Positions 5,703-13,619 are shown, counted from the first letter of the stretch. The stretch is DNA of 14,497 nucleotides from Hyphomicrobiales bacterium (GCA_002746425.1 NVXB01000083.1:5785-20281); one strand, 5' to 3'. Notes: a model not told the origin generated them from the sequence alone. Program-made: numbers and translations.

Positions 5703-8673
5703 TCGAAAATTCCGCGCCATTAAATTTGATAAGGAAATTAGCACCTTTTAAGCGTTTGTCTTTTTCCATCGAAGCATAAGAAATGGCATGCCCGCCAGAA
5801 ACAAGATTAGCTTTCGAAAGATAAAGCCCAACGCCTCTGCCGCCATGAATTTTTTTTGTGAAAAATAGTTTGAATAGATTCTCGATATCTTCTGCCAATA
5901 TCCCGGGTCCGTTGTCTGCCAATACGACCAAATCATCAGCGACATCCAAAAGTATTTTTCGATCCTCAATGCTGCTTGTACCTAACCAGTAGATGCTATT
6001 GTTCACCAAATTGATGAAGACAGGTAGTAGACGTGATGGCTGGTCAAATACGCGCATCCTCAGGAAGCTATCACTAGCTTCAAAATTGATATTATTCCGC
6101 TTTAATGAGGGGGCAAAAAAATCATATATATACTGATGAATCTCTTTTCCATCCAGCCATCGTTCAATTTTAACACCAGATAACTTAAGAGGCGATAGGA
6201 AACGAAGTTGATCTGTTAGACCCTCATATCCTAACCTTATATCGCGCACCGCTTTCGAGTCCGATAGTTCCTTGGGTAACTGGCTAAGGCCTGAAGCGAT
6301 TATGTCGTCAAAATCCTGCAAATCATGACCAGTAATCTCTACAGCGATCCCAAGCTGAGCCAAACTATTCAGCCGATCAAGTTCAGCACGGGCTTCCGCC
6401 AAGTCTTCCAGCCCACTCGTTGCCAATCGTTCTAAATCAATGCTCTCTTTCAGACTTTCAAATGCTCTCACGTAAGGTTCAAAAATAGCAGTATTTTCCT
6501 CGGTAATACTTCTTTCTAGATTTGTGATTTTACTTGAGGCTGAAGCAAACGTCTCGCGCTCTACCTTGAACAGAAGTATTGTAGCCTCAGCTTGATCTTT
6601 GAACAGTAGTTTCCGCTTATCGGCAAGGCTATCGACCCGAACAAATTCTGCCGACATGAGTGACCTTATAGATTTTTTCCATTCATTTAGACTGCTGGAT
6701 ATCCGATTTCGGGACTTTTCAAGTTGCGTCTCTAGAACTGAAAGAGGGTCAGTTGGTTTAAATTTTTCAACATTTTCATCTACCGTTTTTGTTATTGTCG
6801 CGAATAGATTTCGCGCATACGCAGCCTGTGTACGATATTCAGAATAGTTGGCTTTCTGTCTTGGCGGCATACTTCCGGGAGTTCCCGGAATGGTGGCAAG
6901 TGGCAGCACTTTCTTAAAATTTACTAATGTTTCCTGAGCAGTTGTAACATCAGCGTCGGTATGGATGTCGAGCTTCGTCGAGCTCGCCTCAAGTTCTTCA
7001 ATCAAGTTCGGTAAAATAATCAAACCTTCTTTAAGGTTTGTAGAAAATTGCCTTCTGTTTTTCGCGTTAAGTTTCTTGCGATTTTCAGCGTCTCGAAGTT
7101 TAATCTTCGCATCTTTAATATCTGGCAATAGTTTCTTGCGAACAGAAGATGCTGAACCAAAATATTTTCTTGCTGATTGCATGAGCAAGTTTTCGCCAAG
7201 GTCTCTAAGAGTTTTTGCCGCGCGGTTGTCTAAGAACCCTTCACGTCCCGCCTTATCTTTAAGGTTCGGATTATGGTCCCGCTGGATTGCAATACGCCCA
7301 AACATTTGACGTTGGTTCCAAAATTCACGGCCTGCGTTTCTGGACCTTTTATCATCAATCTCAAAGAAGTCATTGTCAGGTCGCCCATATGGCAAAACCC
7401 GCAACCCATCACGAAAAATCATAAACCCAGAGTAGAGTTTGGCTTTTTCTTTGAAAAGATCGTGTTCAACTTTATCATGAGTTGTATTTGGATAATCGAA
7501 TTCCATTGAAGCTATGAATACATCAAATGCCCCGAGCTTAGTATCTGCCCTAGTTGGGATGCGTATGTCGGTTGAAGGGTTAATCACGATCTGATCGGGG
7601 AGCCATTGCCCAAATGCTTTTACATGCCCTCGAAAAATACCTTCTTCATCTACGCACCCGCTAATACAATGTTCCATTGTGGAAACTTGGCGTCGGGATA
7701 TGCCCTTTTCTTTACCAACAATGAGTTCGGCTGAACCACTTTTCCAGACACGCACTGAATAGCTGAAATCTTTGTGGAACGAAGGAAGCTCTTCATCTTG
7801 GAGATCGACATATGGATCGATGAAACTTGCGAGCGTTTCACGGAAATTTTTCCGGGTACGACTAATGGATTGCTCGAATGGTGCCACTTCAAGCTGCGCC
7901 CTAAGATCGTAGTTGATTTCAGAAACCATGAGCGCAGTTCCATGATTAACTTCGCCATCATCAGTCTTCCACTTGCCAAGTTGATCGATAGAAAAATTGA
8001 TCCCAGAGATTGATGCAAGAATTGCTTTGGAATTCATGCCGCCCGCACGCTCTGGCAAATCGTCAAAATCAGACCATGCCTTTTTAATTCGAAGGGAATT
8101 CAGCGATGACTCACTATCTTTGTCCTCTGGTAATTGGGGTGAAATATTTTCTGATAGAGCTGAGATCATTTCTGGCAATTTGCCAAAAATGCCTTCAAGC
8201 TCATCATCTTCAATTGTAGGAATAACGATGTCGGCTAAATTCAGAAACGGATTCTCGAACATCCTCCAATCAACCAACGAGGCCACATATGGGTATCCGA
8301 CCCGGCGCGAGATTAGAAAAAGTATTGGCCCTAGGTTTGCGCAAGAAAGCCGCCCTATACCTTTCTGCCCCTGTTTGACACGCTCTTGGAGGCCATTTCT
8401 ATCCTTGACTGCAACCTTTTCCGATGTGGCCTTCGATTCTGTACCGATCACCAGCCAACGGTCTTGAAATTCTTGTTTATTCATTCCATGGCCATCATCC
8501 GTCACAACAGCAATCGGTTTTTCAAGACCAAAGATATCTAATGATACTTTTGTAGAGTAGGCATCGAACGAGTTTTTCCAAAGCTCTGATATTGCGGTAG
8601 GGCAATCTGCGATTTGCTCTCGCCCAAGATGATCAACAGTCCTAGCTCTGGTTTTAAACGAAATACTTTCCAT
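5695..8673 (-). CDS. dual-ATPase protein: HSP90/MutL-like GHKL domain plus histidine-kinase module
   Basis: This 992-residue protein carries two GHKL ATP-binding sites. The N-terminal one has Glu30 and Asn34 (AISELWKNSFDA), the DDGHGM loop (Asp60, Gly61, Gly63) and GQKGIGRLS (102-110). It is followed by an S5-like part with RDGLRVLPYG near 420 and LKDKAGREGF near 472, as in HSP90, MutL and MORC-like ATPases. Residues about 500-775 are mostly long helices, probably coiled coil. Then comes a DHp-like helix LAQLGIAVEITGHDLQ with candidate phospho-acceptor His783, and a second, kinase-type ATPase: N-box NLVNNS (888-893), DNGPGI (920-925), an F-box LFKLFF and GRGVG (945-949). It is cytosolic, with no membrane segment. 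The start is the ATG at 8673, which overlaps the methyltransferase stop by 1 nt (TGATG); GAAGAGG lies 9-15 nt upstream. The TTG one codon earlier is less likely. It probably senses a nucleic-acid or phage cue and phosphorylates the downstream receiver protein; this is inferred. Confidence 0.85.
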   Translation of the reverse strand: MESISFKTRARTVDHLGREQIADCPTAISELWKNSFDAYSTKVSLDIFGLEKPIAVVTDDGHGMNKQEFQDRWLVIGTESKATSEKVAVKDRNGLQERVKQGQKGIGRLSCANLGPILFLISRRVGYPYVASLVDWRMFENPFLNLADIVIPTIEDDELEGIFGKLPEMISALSENISPQLPEDKDSESSLNSLRIKKAWSDFDDLPERAGGMNSKAILASISGINFSIDQLGKWKTDDGEVNHGTALMVSEINYDLRAQLEVAPFEQSISRTRKNFRETLASFIDPYVDLQDEELPSFHKDFSYSVRVWKSGSAELIVGKEKGISRRQVSTMEHCISGCVDEEGIFRGHVKAFGQWLPDQIVINPSTDIRIPTRADTKLGAFDVFIASMEFDYPNTTHDKVEHDLFKEKAKLYSGFMIFRDGLRVLPYGRPDNDFFEIDDKRSRNAGREFWNQRQMFGRIAIQRDHNPNLKDKAGREGFLDNRAAKTLRDLGENLLMQSARKYFGSASSVRKKLLPDIKDAKIKLRDAENRKKLNAKNRRQFSTNLKEGLIILPNLIEELEASSTKLDIHTDADVTTAQETLVNFKKVLPLATIPGTPGSMPPRQKANYSEYRTQAAYARNLFATITKTVDENVEKFKPTDPLSVLETQLEKSRNRISSSLNEWKKSIRSLMSAEFVRVDSLADKRKLLFKDQAEATILLFKVERETFASASSKITNLERSITEENTAIFEPYVRAFESLKESIDLERLATSGLEDLAEARAELDRLNSLAQLGIAVEITGHDLQDFDDIIASGLSQLPKELSDSKAVRDIRLGYEGLTDQLRFLSPLKLSGVKIERWLDGKEIHQYIYDFFAPSLKRNNINFEASDSFLRMRVFDQPSRLLPVFINLVNNSIYWLGTSSIEDRKILLDVADDLVVLADNGPGILAEDIENLFKLFFTKKIHGGRGVGLYLSKANLVSGGHAISYASMEKDKRLKGANFLIKFNGAEFSNG

Positions 8674-9824
8674 CAATAAACCTCTTCTAGCTGCCTGTTT
8701 CCTATCGGCATATTTGCGTCAGATTTAGCACTCAGGGACCTCAGAATTTCTTTTATGAGAACTTCACCGAGTTTAATTGGAACGGCATTCCCTATCTGCT
8801 TTCCCGCAGCGGTAAGCCCTCCTTCGAACACAAAGTTATCTGGGAAAGTTTGAATTCTCGCCGCCTGTCGCACAGTGATCCCATGGTTTTCAACAGGATG
8901 AACAAACCTACCTTTTGAGGGATTGATACAAGCCGTCGTCATTGTTGGGGCGGGCAACCGCGAATCTATCCGACCGTAGACATCTTTATGCCCGTCGTGT
9001 GTTTTATGACAAGGTAATACCCTCCCAGAATCTCTCCGAGAGCCACCGTTGGCAGGGGTGTTCATAAATGCAGTAGTCAATTCTGGACCGTGGTTCATAT
9101 GCGATGCATTTGGATCATCTGCTGGCATGGGAGCAAATGCCTTCTCACACGCAATCCAACCTTTTAAGCAATCATCTGTTTCGTCCGATGTATGAGACGG
9201 TGGTGGTGGCCAATTAATCCCATCACAGTCCGATGTATTTTTAATCCCCAGAACAAAGACACGTTTTCTTCGTTGTGGCACACCATAATCCCTTGCATCT
9301 AGCTGACATGGATCAAAGGTAGTATAGCCAGCCTTTTTAGCGAGATAGTAAAATTTATTCAAATATTCGGCATGGCGTGGCCAAAGGAGGCCCGGTACAT
9401 TCTCCATTAAAAATGCGCGGGGCTGAAGAGCCTTAACAAAATCAAAGTAGCTGTAAATGAGAGCATTACGCGGGTCATCGACCCCTGAATCATTTATCCG
9501 GTGAGTTGAAAAACCCTGACAGGGAGGGCCACCAAGCAGTAAGTCACAGTCCAACCCATCACCAAAATGCTTTTTCGCCACTGCTTCCGGGTTCATAGTC
9601 CGTATATCATCAGTGTAAATTTCGGTTGGAAGGTCGCAGCTCAAGCTACATAAATTCCGCCTGTACGTCTTAGCTGCATGCCTGTCATTTTCTACGGCAA
9701 ATATGATATCGCAGCCGGCATTCTTAGCGGCAAGAGAGAACCCTCCCGCACCCGCAAATAAATCAACAATTTTTGCCTTAGTACGCACGCTCAAATCACC
9801 TATGCTAGCAAAAAACGCTGGCAC
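8673..9824 (-). CDS. DNA (cytosine-5) methyltransferase
   Basis: The enzyme transfers a methyl group from S-adenosylmethionine to C5 of cytosine in a specific DNA sequence. All landmark motifs are present in order: motif I DLFAGAGGFS (21-30, SAM binding), motif IV GGPPCQGFS (98-106) with catalytic Cys102, motif VI ENVPG (141-145), motif VIII QRRKRVF (184-190), a target-recognition region around 195-300, motif IX RQAARIQTFPD (319-329) and motif X GNAVP (345-349). At 383 residues it is normal in length and looks active. The start is GTG at 9824, preceded by GAGGAACTGGG; the nearby ATG at 9837 is in another frame. It is the first gene of an overlapping operon with the dual ATPase and the receiver protein. 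No restriction nuclease or Vsr endonuclease is seen beside it, so it probably marks self DNA for the neighbouring ATPase system rather than serving a standard type II pair. The target sequence cannot be read from the protein. Confidence 0.95.
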   Translation of the reverse strand: MPAFFASIGDLSVRTKAKIVDLFAGAGGFSLAAKNAGCDIIFAVENDRHAAKTYRRNLCSLSCDLPTEIYTDDIRTMNPEAVAKKHFGDGLDCDLLLGGPPCQGFSTHRINDSGVDDPRNALIYSYFDFVKALQPRAFLMENVPGLLWPRHAEYLNKFYYLAKKAGYTTFDPCQLDARDYGVPQRRKRVFVLGIKNTSDCDGINWPPPPSHTSDETDDCLKGWIACEKAFAPMPADDPNASHMNHGPELTTAFMNTPANGGSRRDSGRVLPCHKTHDGHKDVYGRIDSRLPAPTMTTACINPSKGRFVHPVENHGITVRQAARIQTFPDNFVFEGGLTAAGKQIGNAVPIKLGEVLIKEILRSLSAKSDANMPIGNRQLEEVY

Positions 9825-10123
9825 CCCAGTTCCTCATTTTGTCAGCATCTCTTAGTTGAGATAGCATAACGGACAAGTGTGGAAATAGCATCCGTTTTCT
9901 AAGATGCGCGACACCATGCAACACCAACACATGTTCAGCAAACAACAGATTGTTATTACCATTGGCATGCAAAACTCATTGCATCAAGAAAGGCTAACTA
10001 TCAAGGCTGCTGGCATTTGAACAACCGCTACAATATCGTAGCTGAGTTCCTGCTTATGGCTTTGCTATATACCTCCAGTAACGGACGTAACCGTAAAACA
10101 CGAGCTGCTGTTTTCCCACGCTT
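9825..10123. other. gene-free stretch upstream of the methyltransferase operon
   Basis: This should contain the operon promoter, reading leftwards. It holds an inverted repeat at 9847-9862, one TGTCCGT heptamer (as ACGGACA, 9869-9875) like those near the recombinase, and a related ACGGAC at 10081. A 34-codon plus-strand ORF from the ATG at about 9916 and a longer one from 10017 have no ribosome binding site and are not supported. Confidence 0.5.
9847..9862. promoter_or_regulatory. inverted repeat in the methyltransferase leader
   Basis: ATCTC (9847-9851) and GAGAT (9858-9862) flank TTAGTT, 23-38 bp before the GTG start. This could be an operator at the promoter or a small hairpin in the leader mRNA. 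No stronger evidence is available. Confidence 0.3.
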
Positions 10124-10756
10124 TTACAAATCCCATCGCACCAAAGCACTGGTCACCACTTCGGGTTCATCTCTAATCCTAATAATGGCCTGCCGGGATA
10201 ATCCAGTGTGCTTAGAGATGGCACTGGCACCTTGACCAGTTTCCAGCAAATTTTGCACAAGCTCGAATGTCTCTCGGTCATATGATGGTTTACGACCCTT
10301 GAACCGATCACCCTTGGCCTTTGCTAGCTCTATACCGGCCTTCTGAGCGATGCTGTTGGCTTCGGCCTGCGCCTGTGCCGTAGCAGCAAGAAACGCTATC
10401 ATGGTGTCTCTGACGGCCTGCTGGACAGGATCAGATGTTGATCCATCAAACGTCATGTCATTGATGATGGTGCGGATAATGACGCCCTCTCGGATGAAGT
10501 GACGAACAGCATCGGTGACATCCTCATAATTACGGCCTAACCGATCCAGCCAGCGAAGCAGCAATACATCACCCGCTCTGAGTTTATCATAAAGCCGCTT
10601 ACCCTCAGGTCGTTCGCATAAGCGATGCTTTACCCCTGATACGCCATGATCGGCGATAACCTCATCAACAATAAAACCTGCATCTTTTGCCTGAGTGATT
10701 TGATGCTCTAGGGTTTGATCCCGTGTTGAAACACGTGCGTATAGAATGGTCGCCAA
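10124..10756 (-). CDS. small serine recombinase of the resolvase/invertase family
   Basis: This 210-residue protein opens with ILYARVSTRDQ. The nucleophile is Ser10 and Arg8 lies next to it; R68 and the DRLGRN block (71-76) complete the catalytic domain, which ends in the long E helix near 110-140. A helix-turn-helix DNA-binding domain follows (about 158-196, with ASAISKHTGLSRQAIIRIR). Such proteins resolve cointegrates or invert DNA at res-like sites through a 5'-phosphoserine link. The start is TTG at 10756: GAGG lies about 8 nt upstream, while the ATG at 10770 is out of frame. The upstream DNA holds a cluster of TGTCCGT heptamers that is probably its own binding site. No transposase accompanies it, so it may be a lone resolvase of the island or the remainder of a transposon. 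Confidence 0.92.
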   Translation of the reverse strand: MATILYARVSTRDQTLEHQITQAKDAGFIVDEVIADHGVSGVKHRLCERPEGKRLYDKLRAGDVLLLRWLDRLGRNYEDVTDAVRHFIREGVIIRTIINDMTFDGSTSDPVQQAVRDTMIAFLAATAQAQAEANSIAQKAGIELAKAKGDRFKGRKPSYDRETFELVQNLLETGQGASAISKHTGLSRQAIIRIRDEPEVVTSALVRWDL

Positions 10757-10770
10757 ATAGGAACCTCATA

Positions 10771-10882
10771 TGTCCGTTAATGTAATGTCCGTATAATAAC
10801 GTGTCCGTTGATAAATGGCAAGTTATACGGACAGCCATACTGGTGCGCATAGCCTGTCGCCTGTCCCATACTCATACGGACA
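10771..10882. promoter_or_regulatory. res-like site: five TGTCCGT heptamers upstream of the recombinase
   Basis: TGTCCGT occurs at 10771-10777, 10786-10792 and 10802-10808, and inverted (ACGGACA) at 10827-10833 and 10876-10882. The second and fourth copies extend to an 11-bp perfect inverted pair, TGTCCGTATAA and TTATACGGACA. The cluster begins 14 bp before the recombinase start, the usual place for a resolvase's res site, where binding also represses the gene. The copy spacing does not fit the three-subsite res of Tn3 exactly. Confidence 0.6.
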
Positions 10883-10907
10883 AGTAGTAAATCATGCTGG
10901 GTTATTG

Positions 10908-10943
10908 TTAGCTTGAGCTAATGAAAGCGTATGTCGGTACGCT
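10908..10943 (-). terminator. two adjacent hairpins, possible terminator for the 163-residue gene
   Basis: TTAGCT-TG-AGCTAA (10908-10921) and AGCGTA-TGTCGG-TACGCT (10926-10943) are perfect 6-bp stems. They lie 66 bp past the stop of the minus-strand gene at 11009. The second is followed on the minus strand by only a weak T-rich stretch (TTCATT), so termination is uncertain. Confidence 0.3.
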
Positions 10944-11008
10944 CTACCGCCTGCCTATCAGTAACAGCAGTGCTTATGGTGTTACTGGTGCCATCGAATA
11001 TAAGGCTG

Positions 11009-11500
11009 TTATTGAATGTGTTGCATGAAGCAATCTGACCAATCCTGCGTGTAGTCTCGTCGCCTCGGTTTAGCCTCATAAACCATGCTATCAATTTTCC
11101 ACGAAAGCGGCCCGTTTTTTCCCCACTCTCTACGAAAACCAAAGTGGTGCACTACTTTATCGATCAACACTTTGTATAAAATTGAGTCCTCAGATTCATA
11201 TTCGATGCCAAGAATTTCAAATTGTTTTTTAATGCCATACCGATTGAATGCAGGAATAAAAGTAACGCATTTCTTTGCTCCACGCTCAACGAACCCCTCA
11301 TCGAGGGAGAGGTATATTATGTATTTGTGATCGAGCATGGTTAGAGAAAGTGAGGGCATAACCAATCCCTCTTGAAAAGAGTTTTGTAAATTTATCATGT
11401 AGTCCTTCGGCTCAACGAATATATTATCCATAATGTTCGATGATGCGTTGCTCATGAAGGAAACGACAAACATAAAAATTAATGCAGCTCTTCGCATCAT
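11009..11500 (-). CDS. hypothetical exported protein, 163 residues
   Basis: The protein begins MMRRAALIFMFVVSFMSNAS: two basic residues, a hydrophobic core and a likely signal-peptidase site after about residue 19 (SNA). It should therefore be exported. The mature part has no family I recognise. It has a mixed strand-like pattern (YIIYLSLDEGF, KKCVTFIPAF) and two cysteines far apart. Nine bases before the ATG at 11500 there is AGGA, which supports this start. The ATG one codon later is equally possible. It stands alone between the recombinase and the 446-residue gene, with a 242-bp gap upstream that could hold its promoter. A shorter ORF in another frame across 10918-11142 is not supported. 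Confidence 0.65.
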   Translation of the reverse strand: MMRRAALIFMFVVSFMSNASSNIMDNIFVEPKDYMINLQNSFQEGLVMPSLSLTMLDHKYIIYLSLDEGFVERGAKKCVTFIPAFNRYGIKKQFEILGIEYESEDSILYKVLIDKVVHHFGFRREWGKNGPLSWKIDSMVYEAKPRRRDYTQDWSDCFMQHIQ

Positions 11501-11730
11501 AACGAGTAATCCTAATGATTATTTTTGAGGAAAATTTGAAAATTTAATTTAGTAGGTATCAACAACAACCTAAAACTAATGATTTCGATATTGCTGATAG
11601 GTGCCGCTATTACAGCAACAGAAATAGAGCTAACAACCCAAGTATGTAGAATTTAGCAACGTTGACTTATAAAAAATTTGGCAAAATTTTATGACGATCT
11701 TTCCACATTAAGAGTAACCGTCCGAATGGC

Positions 11731-11752
11731 GTCAGCTATAATCTATGCTGAC
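11731..11752. other. stem-loop across the stop codon of the 446-residue gene
   Basis: GTCAGC (11731-11736) and GCTGAC (11747-11752) form a perfect 6-bp stem around a 10-nt AT-rich loop that contains the TAG stop at 11743-11745. There is no T-run, so it may stabilise the mRNA end rather than terminate transcription. Confidence 0.3.
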
Positions 11753-13083
11753 TTCCCAATCCACCCATCATAACTCACAGGGCCATCACCTTCGCCAACA
11801 TCAGTTTTGTAATGCCATTCCTCATCATATCGAATATTACGAGTACGGAGGAATCTGCATCTGCCTTTCAAATTACTTTTAATTTTATCGGAGTAGAACT
11901 CTGTATCTCGATGAAGCTCAATCTTATTAATTGTTTCTCCATTTCTCTGAAACAAATCACGATCATACTTACGAATAGAATTCCACTCACTTTGGGAATA
12001 CCACTTTTGGGCATAGCTACTTTCCTTGGCATAAAATAACTTACCTTCTCCAAGCCGGTTCATGAACAACGCCCATTGTCTAATCGCATCATCAACCCCA
12101 AAGCCAACCGTATCCGCATCAAATGGTAGTGATGGTCCATAGAAGGCTGACTGCATACTATCCATTAATGCATTCCCGGCTTCTTTGTTACAGCCTCGGG
12201 TATCATAATTAAATAATGGCTTAGGATACTTCGCGGCATATCCAATAATTTCCATCATATGCTGAGCTAATGTTTTTGATGCGTGAAGATTATTAAATTG
12301 CACCCGTCTCCAGCTACTGCCCGGATATTGGCTATCCAATTCATCATATATCCAATCATTATTAGGTGCACGAATTATGAAGTGCCCGGTAAGAATCCAC
12401 CCCCCGGTATCAGGAGCAGTAATTTCCAAATGTTTAAGGAGTTTGGCGCTGCCCGATGTTGGATCAGTTAGCTGTTCGTGGCTTTTTAAATCTGGCTCGA
12501 AACAACCTGCGATGAAAATACCACGCTTTTTTTTGGTGAGCGCGCTTATCAAATCATTCATTGCTATATGTTGCGCTTCAATTAATTCTTCGAGCTGGTA
12601 CAGGTTTTCTGCAAAATCAAATATTATAGTGAGCAAATAAAGCTCATTGGATTTCTCGGGGAACAGATATCTGGGAATAGCTGCATGGGTAAGATCATTT
12701 ATCCGATTGTTTTTCCAAATGGGACACAGAACATTTGACCCCCGGAATCTGGTCGGGTTGCGTCTTGTTTTTTGTAATAGTTTTTTGCATTCAGCATCAT
12801 CTGGGCGCTGGCGAAGTGCGTTGATCACTTTTTTGTAGTTTGTCAGTTCTTTAGTGAGATAAACTTGCTCAAGTATATGATTATAGTCATCATTAATTGC
12901 GTTTTTAAACGATTGGCTAAATGTGTCGTCAGTCCCCAAGATTTTATCAACACGCCCATTTGTTGCCTTCATTCGATTATCAGCAATCACTGCTGATCTG
13001 CGGGAGAATGCAACCTTACCATTAGCCCTATCATAGAACTCATCGCCCTGAACGATTTGATACTTACTGTGCTTTTGGGACAT
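11743..13083 (-). CDS. protein of unknown function, 446 residues (possible distant Rep-like protein)
   Basis: I do not recognise this family with confidence. It is a soluble protein with a basic N-terminus and no signal or membrane segment. The central part shows an order reminiscent of rolling-circle replication initiators: a strand (ELYLLTIIFD), a long helix, a strand ending in Glu (RGIFIAGCFE), a strand with a histidine (WILTGHFIIRAP, His234), and a helix with YAAKY (Tyr282, Lys285, Tyr286). A true HUH nuclease has two histidines around a hydrophobic residue; here only one is seen, so activity is doubtful. The ATG at 13083 has only a weak GGCGG upstream; an ATG 16 bp earlier is out of frame. 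It diverges from a 49-residue gene, with a 146-bp shared upstream region. Confidence 0.7.
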   Translation of the reverse strand: MSQKHSKYQIVQGDEFYDRANGKVAFSRRSAVIADNRMKATNGRVDKILGTDDTFSQSFKNAINDDYNHILEQVYLTKELTNYKKVINALRQRPDDAECKKLLQKTRRNPTRFRGSNVLCPIWKNNRINDLTHAAIPRYLFPEKSNELYLLTIIFDFAENLYQLEELIEAQHIAMNDLISALTKKKRGIFIAGCFEPDLKSHEQLTDPTSGSAKLLKHLEITAPDTGGWILTGHFIIRAPNNDWIYDELDSQYPGSSWRRVQFNNLHASKTLAQHMMEIIGYAAKYPKPLFNYDTRGCNKEAGNALMDSMQSAFYGPSLPFDADTVGFGVDDAIRQWALFMNRLGEGKLFYAKESSYAQKWYSQSEWNSIRKYDRDLFQRNGETINKIELHRDTEFYSDKIKSNLKGRCRFLRTRNIRYDEEWHYKTDVGEGDGPVSYDGWIGKSA

Positions 13084-13144
13084 ACGCGATAACCGCCATA
13101 GTTAAATGACTCTATATAGCCCGTTGGGCAGCAGAATGAAGTAC

Positions 13145-13159
13145 GTTAGGTGGACTAAC
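13145..13159. promoter_or_regulatory. inverted repeat in the divergent intergenic region
   Basis: GTTAG (13145-13149) and CTAAC (13155-13159) flank GTGGA in the 146 bp between the 446-residue gene and the divergent 49-residue gene. The position suits an operator acting on both genes. The arms are short. Confidence 0.3.
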
Positions 13160-13229
13160 CTGCATATGTACGTAGTTCTGGCATGTGACCAATGTTTCCT
13201 AAATATCATTGAAATTAGGAGAACACAGA

Positions 13230-13379
13230 ATGGATCGAAAGAAACTATCAGCTCGTGGCGTGGATCACGAAGCGTTGATGTTACTAAGGCAATTGCGTCA
13301 CATTGAACAACGCATGGTCGGAGCCATCATCTCGGATGCTATTTTTGCTTATTGGGAAGCCAATTACGATGAGGAGTAA
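13230..13379 (+). CDS. small hypothetical protein, 49 residues
   Basis: An ORF with ATG at 13230 and TAA at 13377-13379 is preceded by AGGAG at 13217-13221, 8 nt before the start, a strong Shine-Dalgarno. The peptide begins MDRKKLSARGVDHEALMLLR and ends AYWEANYDEE. It looks like two short helices with a basic start and an acidic end. I do not know the family. It is transcribed away from the 446-residue gene and shares its upstream region, so the two may be regulated together. Its small size and charge pattern would suit a regulator or an antitoxin-like peptide, but there is no direct evidence for either. Longer ORFs overlapping it on either strand lack such a ribosome binding site. Confidence 0.55.
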   Translation: MDRKKLSARGVDHEALMLLRQLRHIEQRMVGAIISDAIFAYWEANYDEE

Positions 13380-13619
13380 TTGTCGACTGGATTGGAAGCT
13401 GATTGCCATGCCATCAATATCGAAGGTTGTCGGACCAGAGATGTGATTGAGTCTTTCAAGCTTGATGGGCGCGATCTCGACATCTGGTCCGGTGCCATTT
13501 GAGAATATGGCACTTCTACCCATCTGACTGGTAATGGTGGTTTCACTAGCATCCATAGCAAATCCGGAAGTCCATCGAGACTGGCTGCTAATACCGGTAT
13601 AGGTTTATGATGATGGGCA

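Larger units (their letters stand above)
9869..10885 (+). repeat. direct 10-bp repeats ACGGACAAGT flanking the recombinase gene
   Basis: ACGGACAAGT occurs at 9869-9878 and again in the same orientation at 10876-10885, so about 1.0 kb holding the recombinase lies between two copies. The contexts (ATAACGGACAAGT and ATACGGACAAGT) match a little further to the left. Direct copies of a recombinase-type motif on both sides could be the ends of a small cassette or two partial res sites. No target-site duplication is evident. Confidence 0.45.

Noticed and set aside
6599..8467. Several plus-strand ORFs of 60-156 codons
   Set aside because: They lie opposite the dual-ATPase gene, whose motifs are clear throughout; these are antisense shadows.
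10017..10235. Plus-strand ORF of 72 codons next to the recombinase
   Set aside because: No ribosome binding site, starts with TTG and overlaps the 3' end of the recombinase on the other strand.
10918..11142. Minus-strand ORF of 74 codons
   Set aside because: Overlaps the 163-residue exported protein in another frame and covers the two hairpins; no coding features.
11579..11656. Plus-strand 25-codon ORF with a signal-like start (MISILLIGAAITATE)
   Set aside because: No ribosome binding site and too short to support; probably chance in AT-rich DNA.
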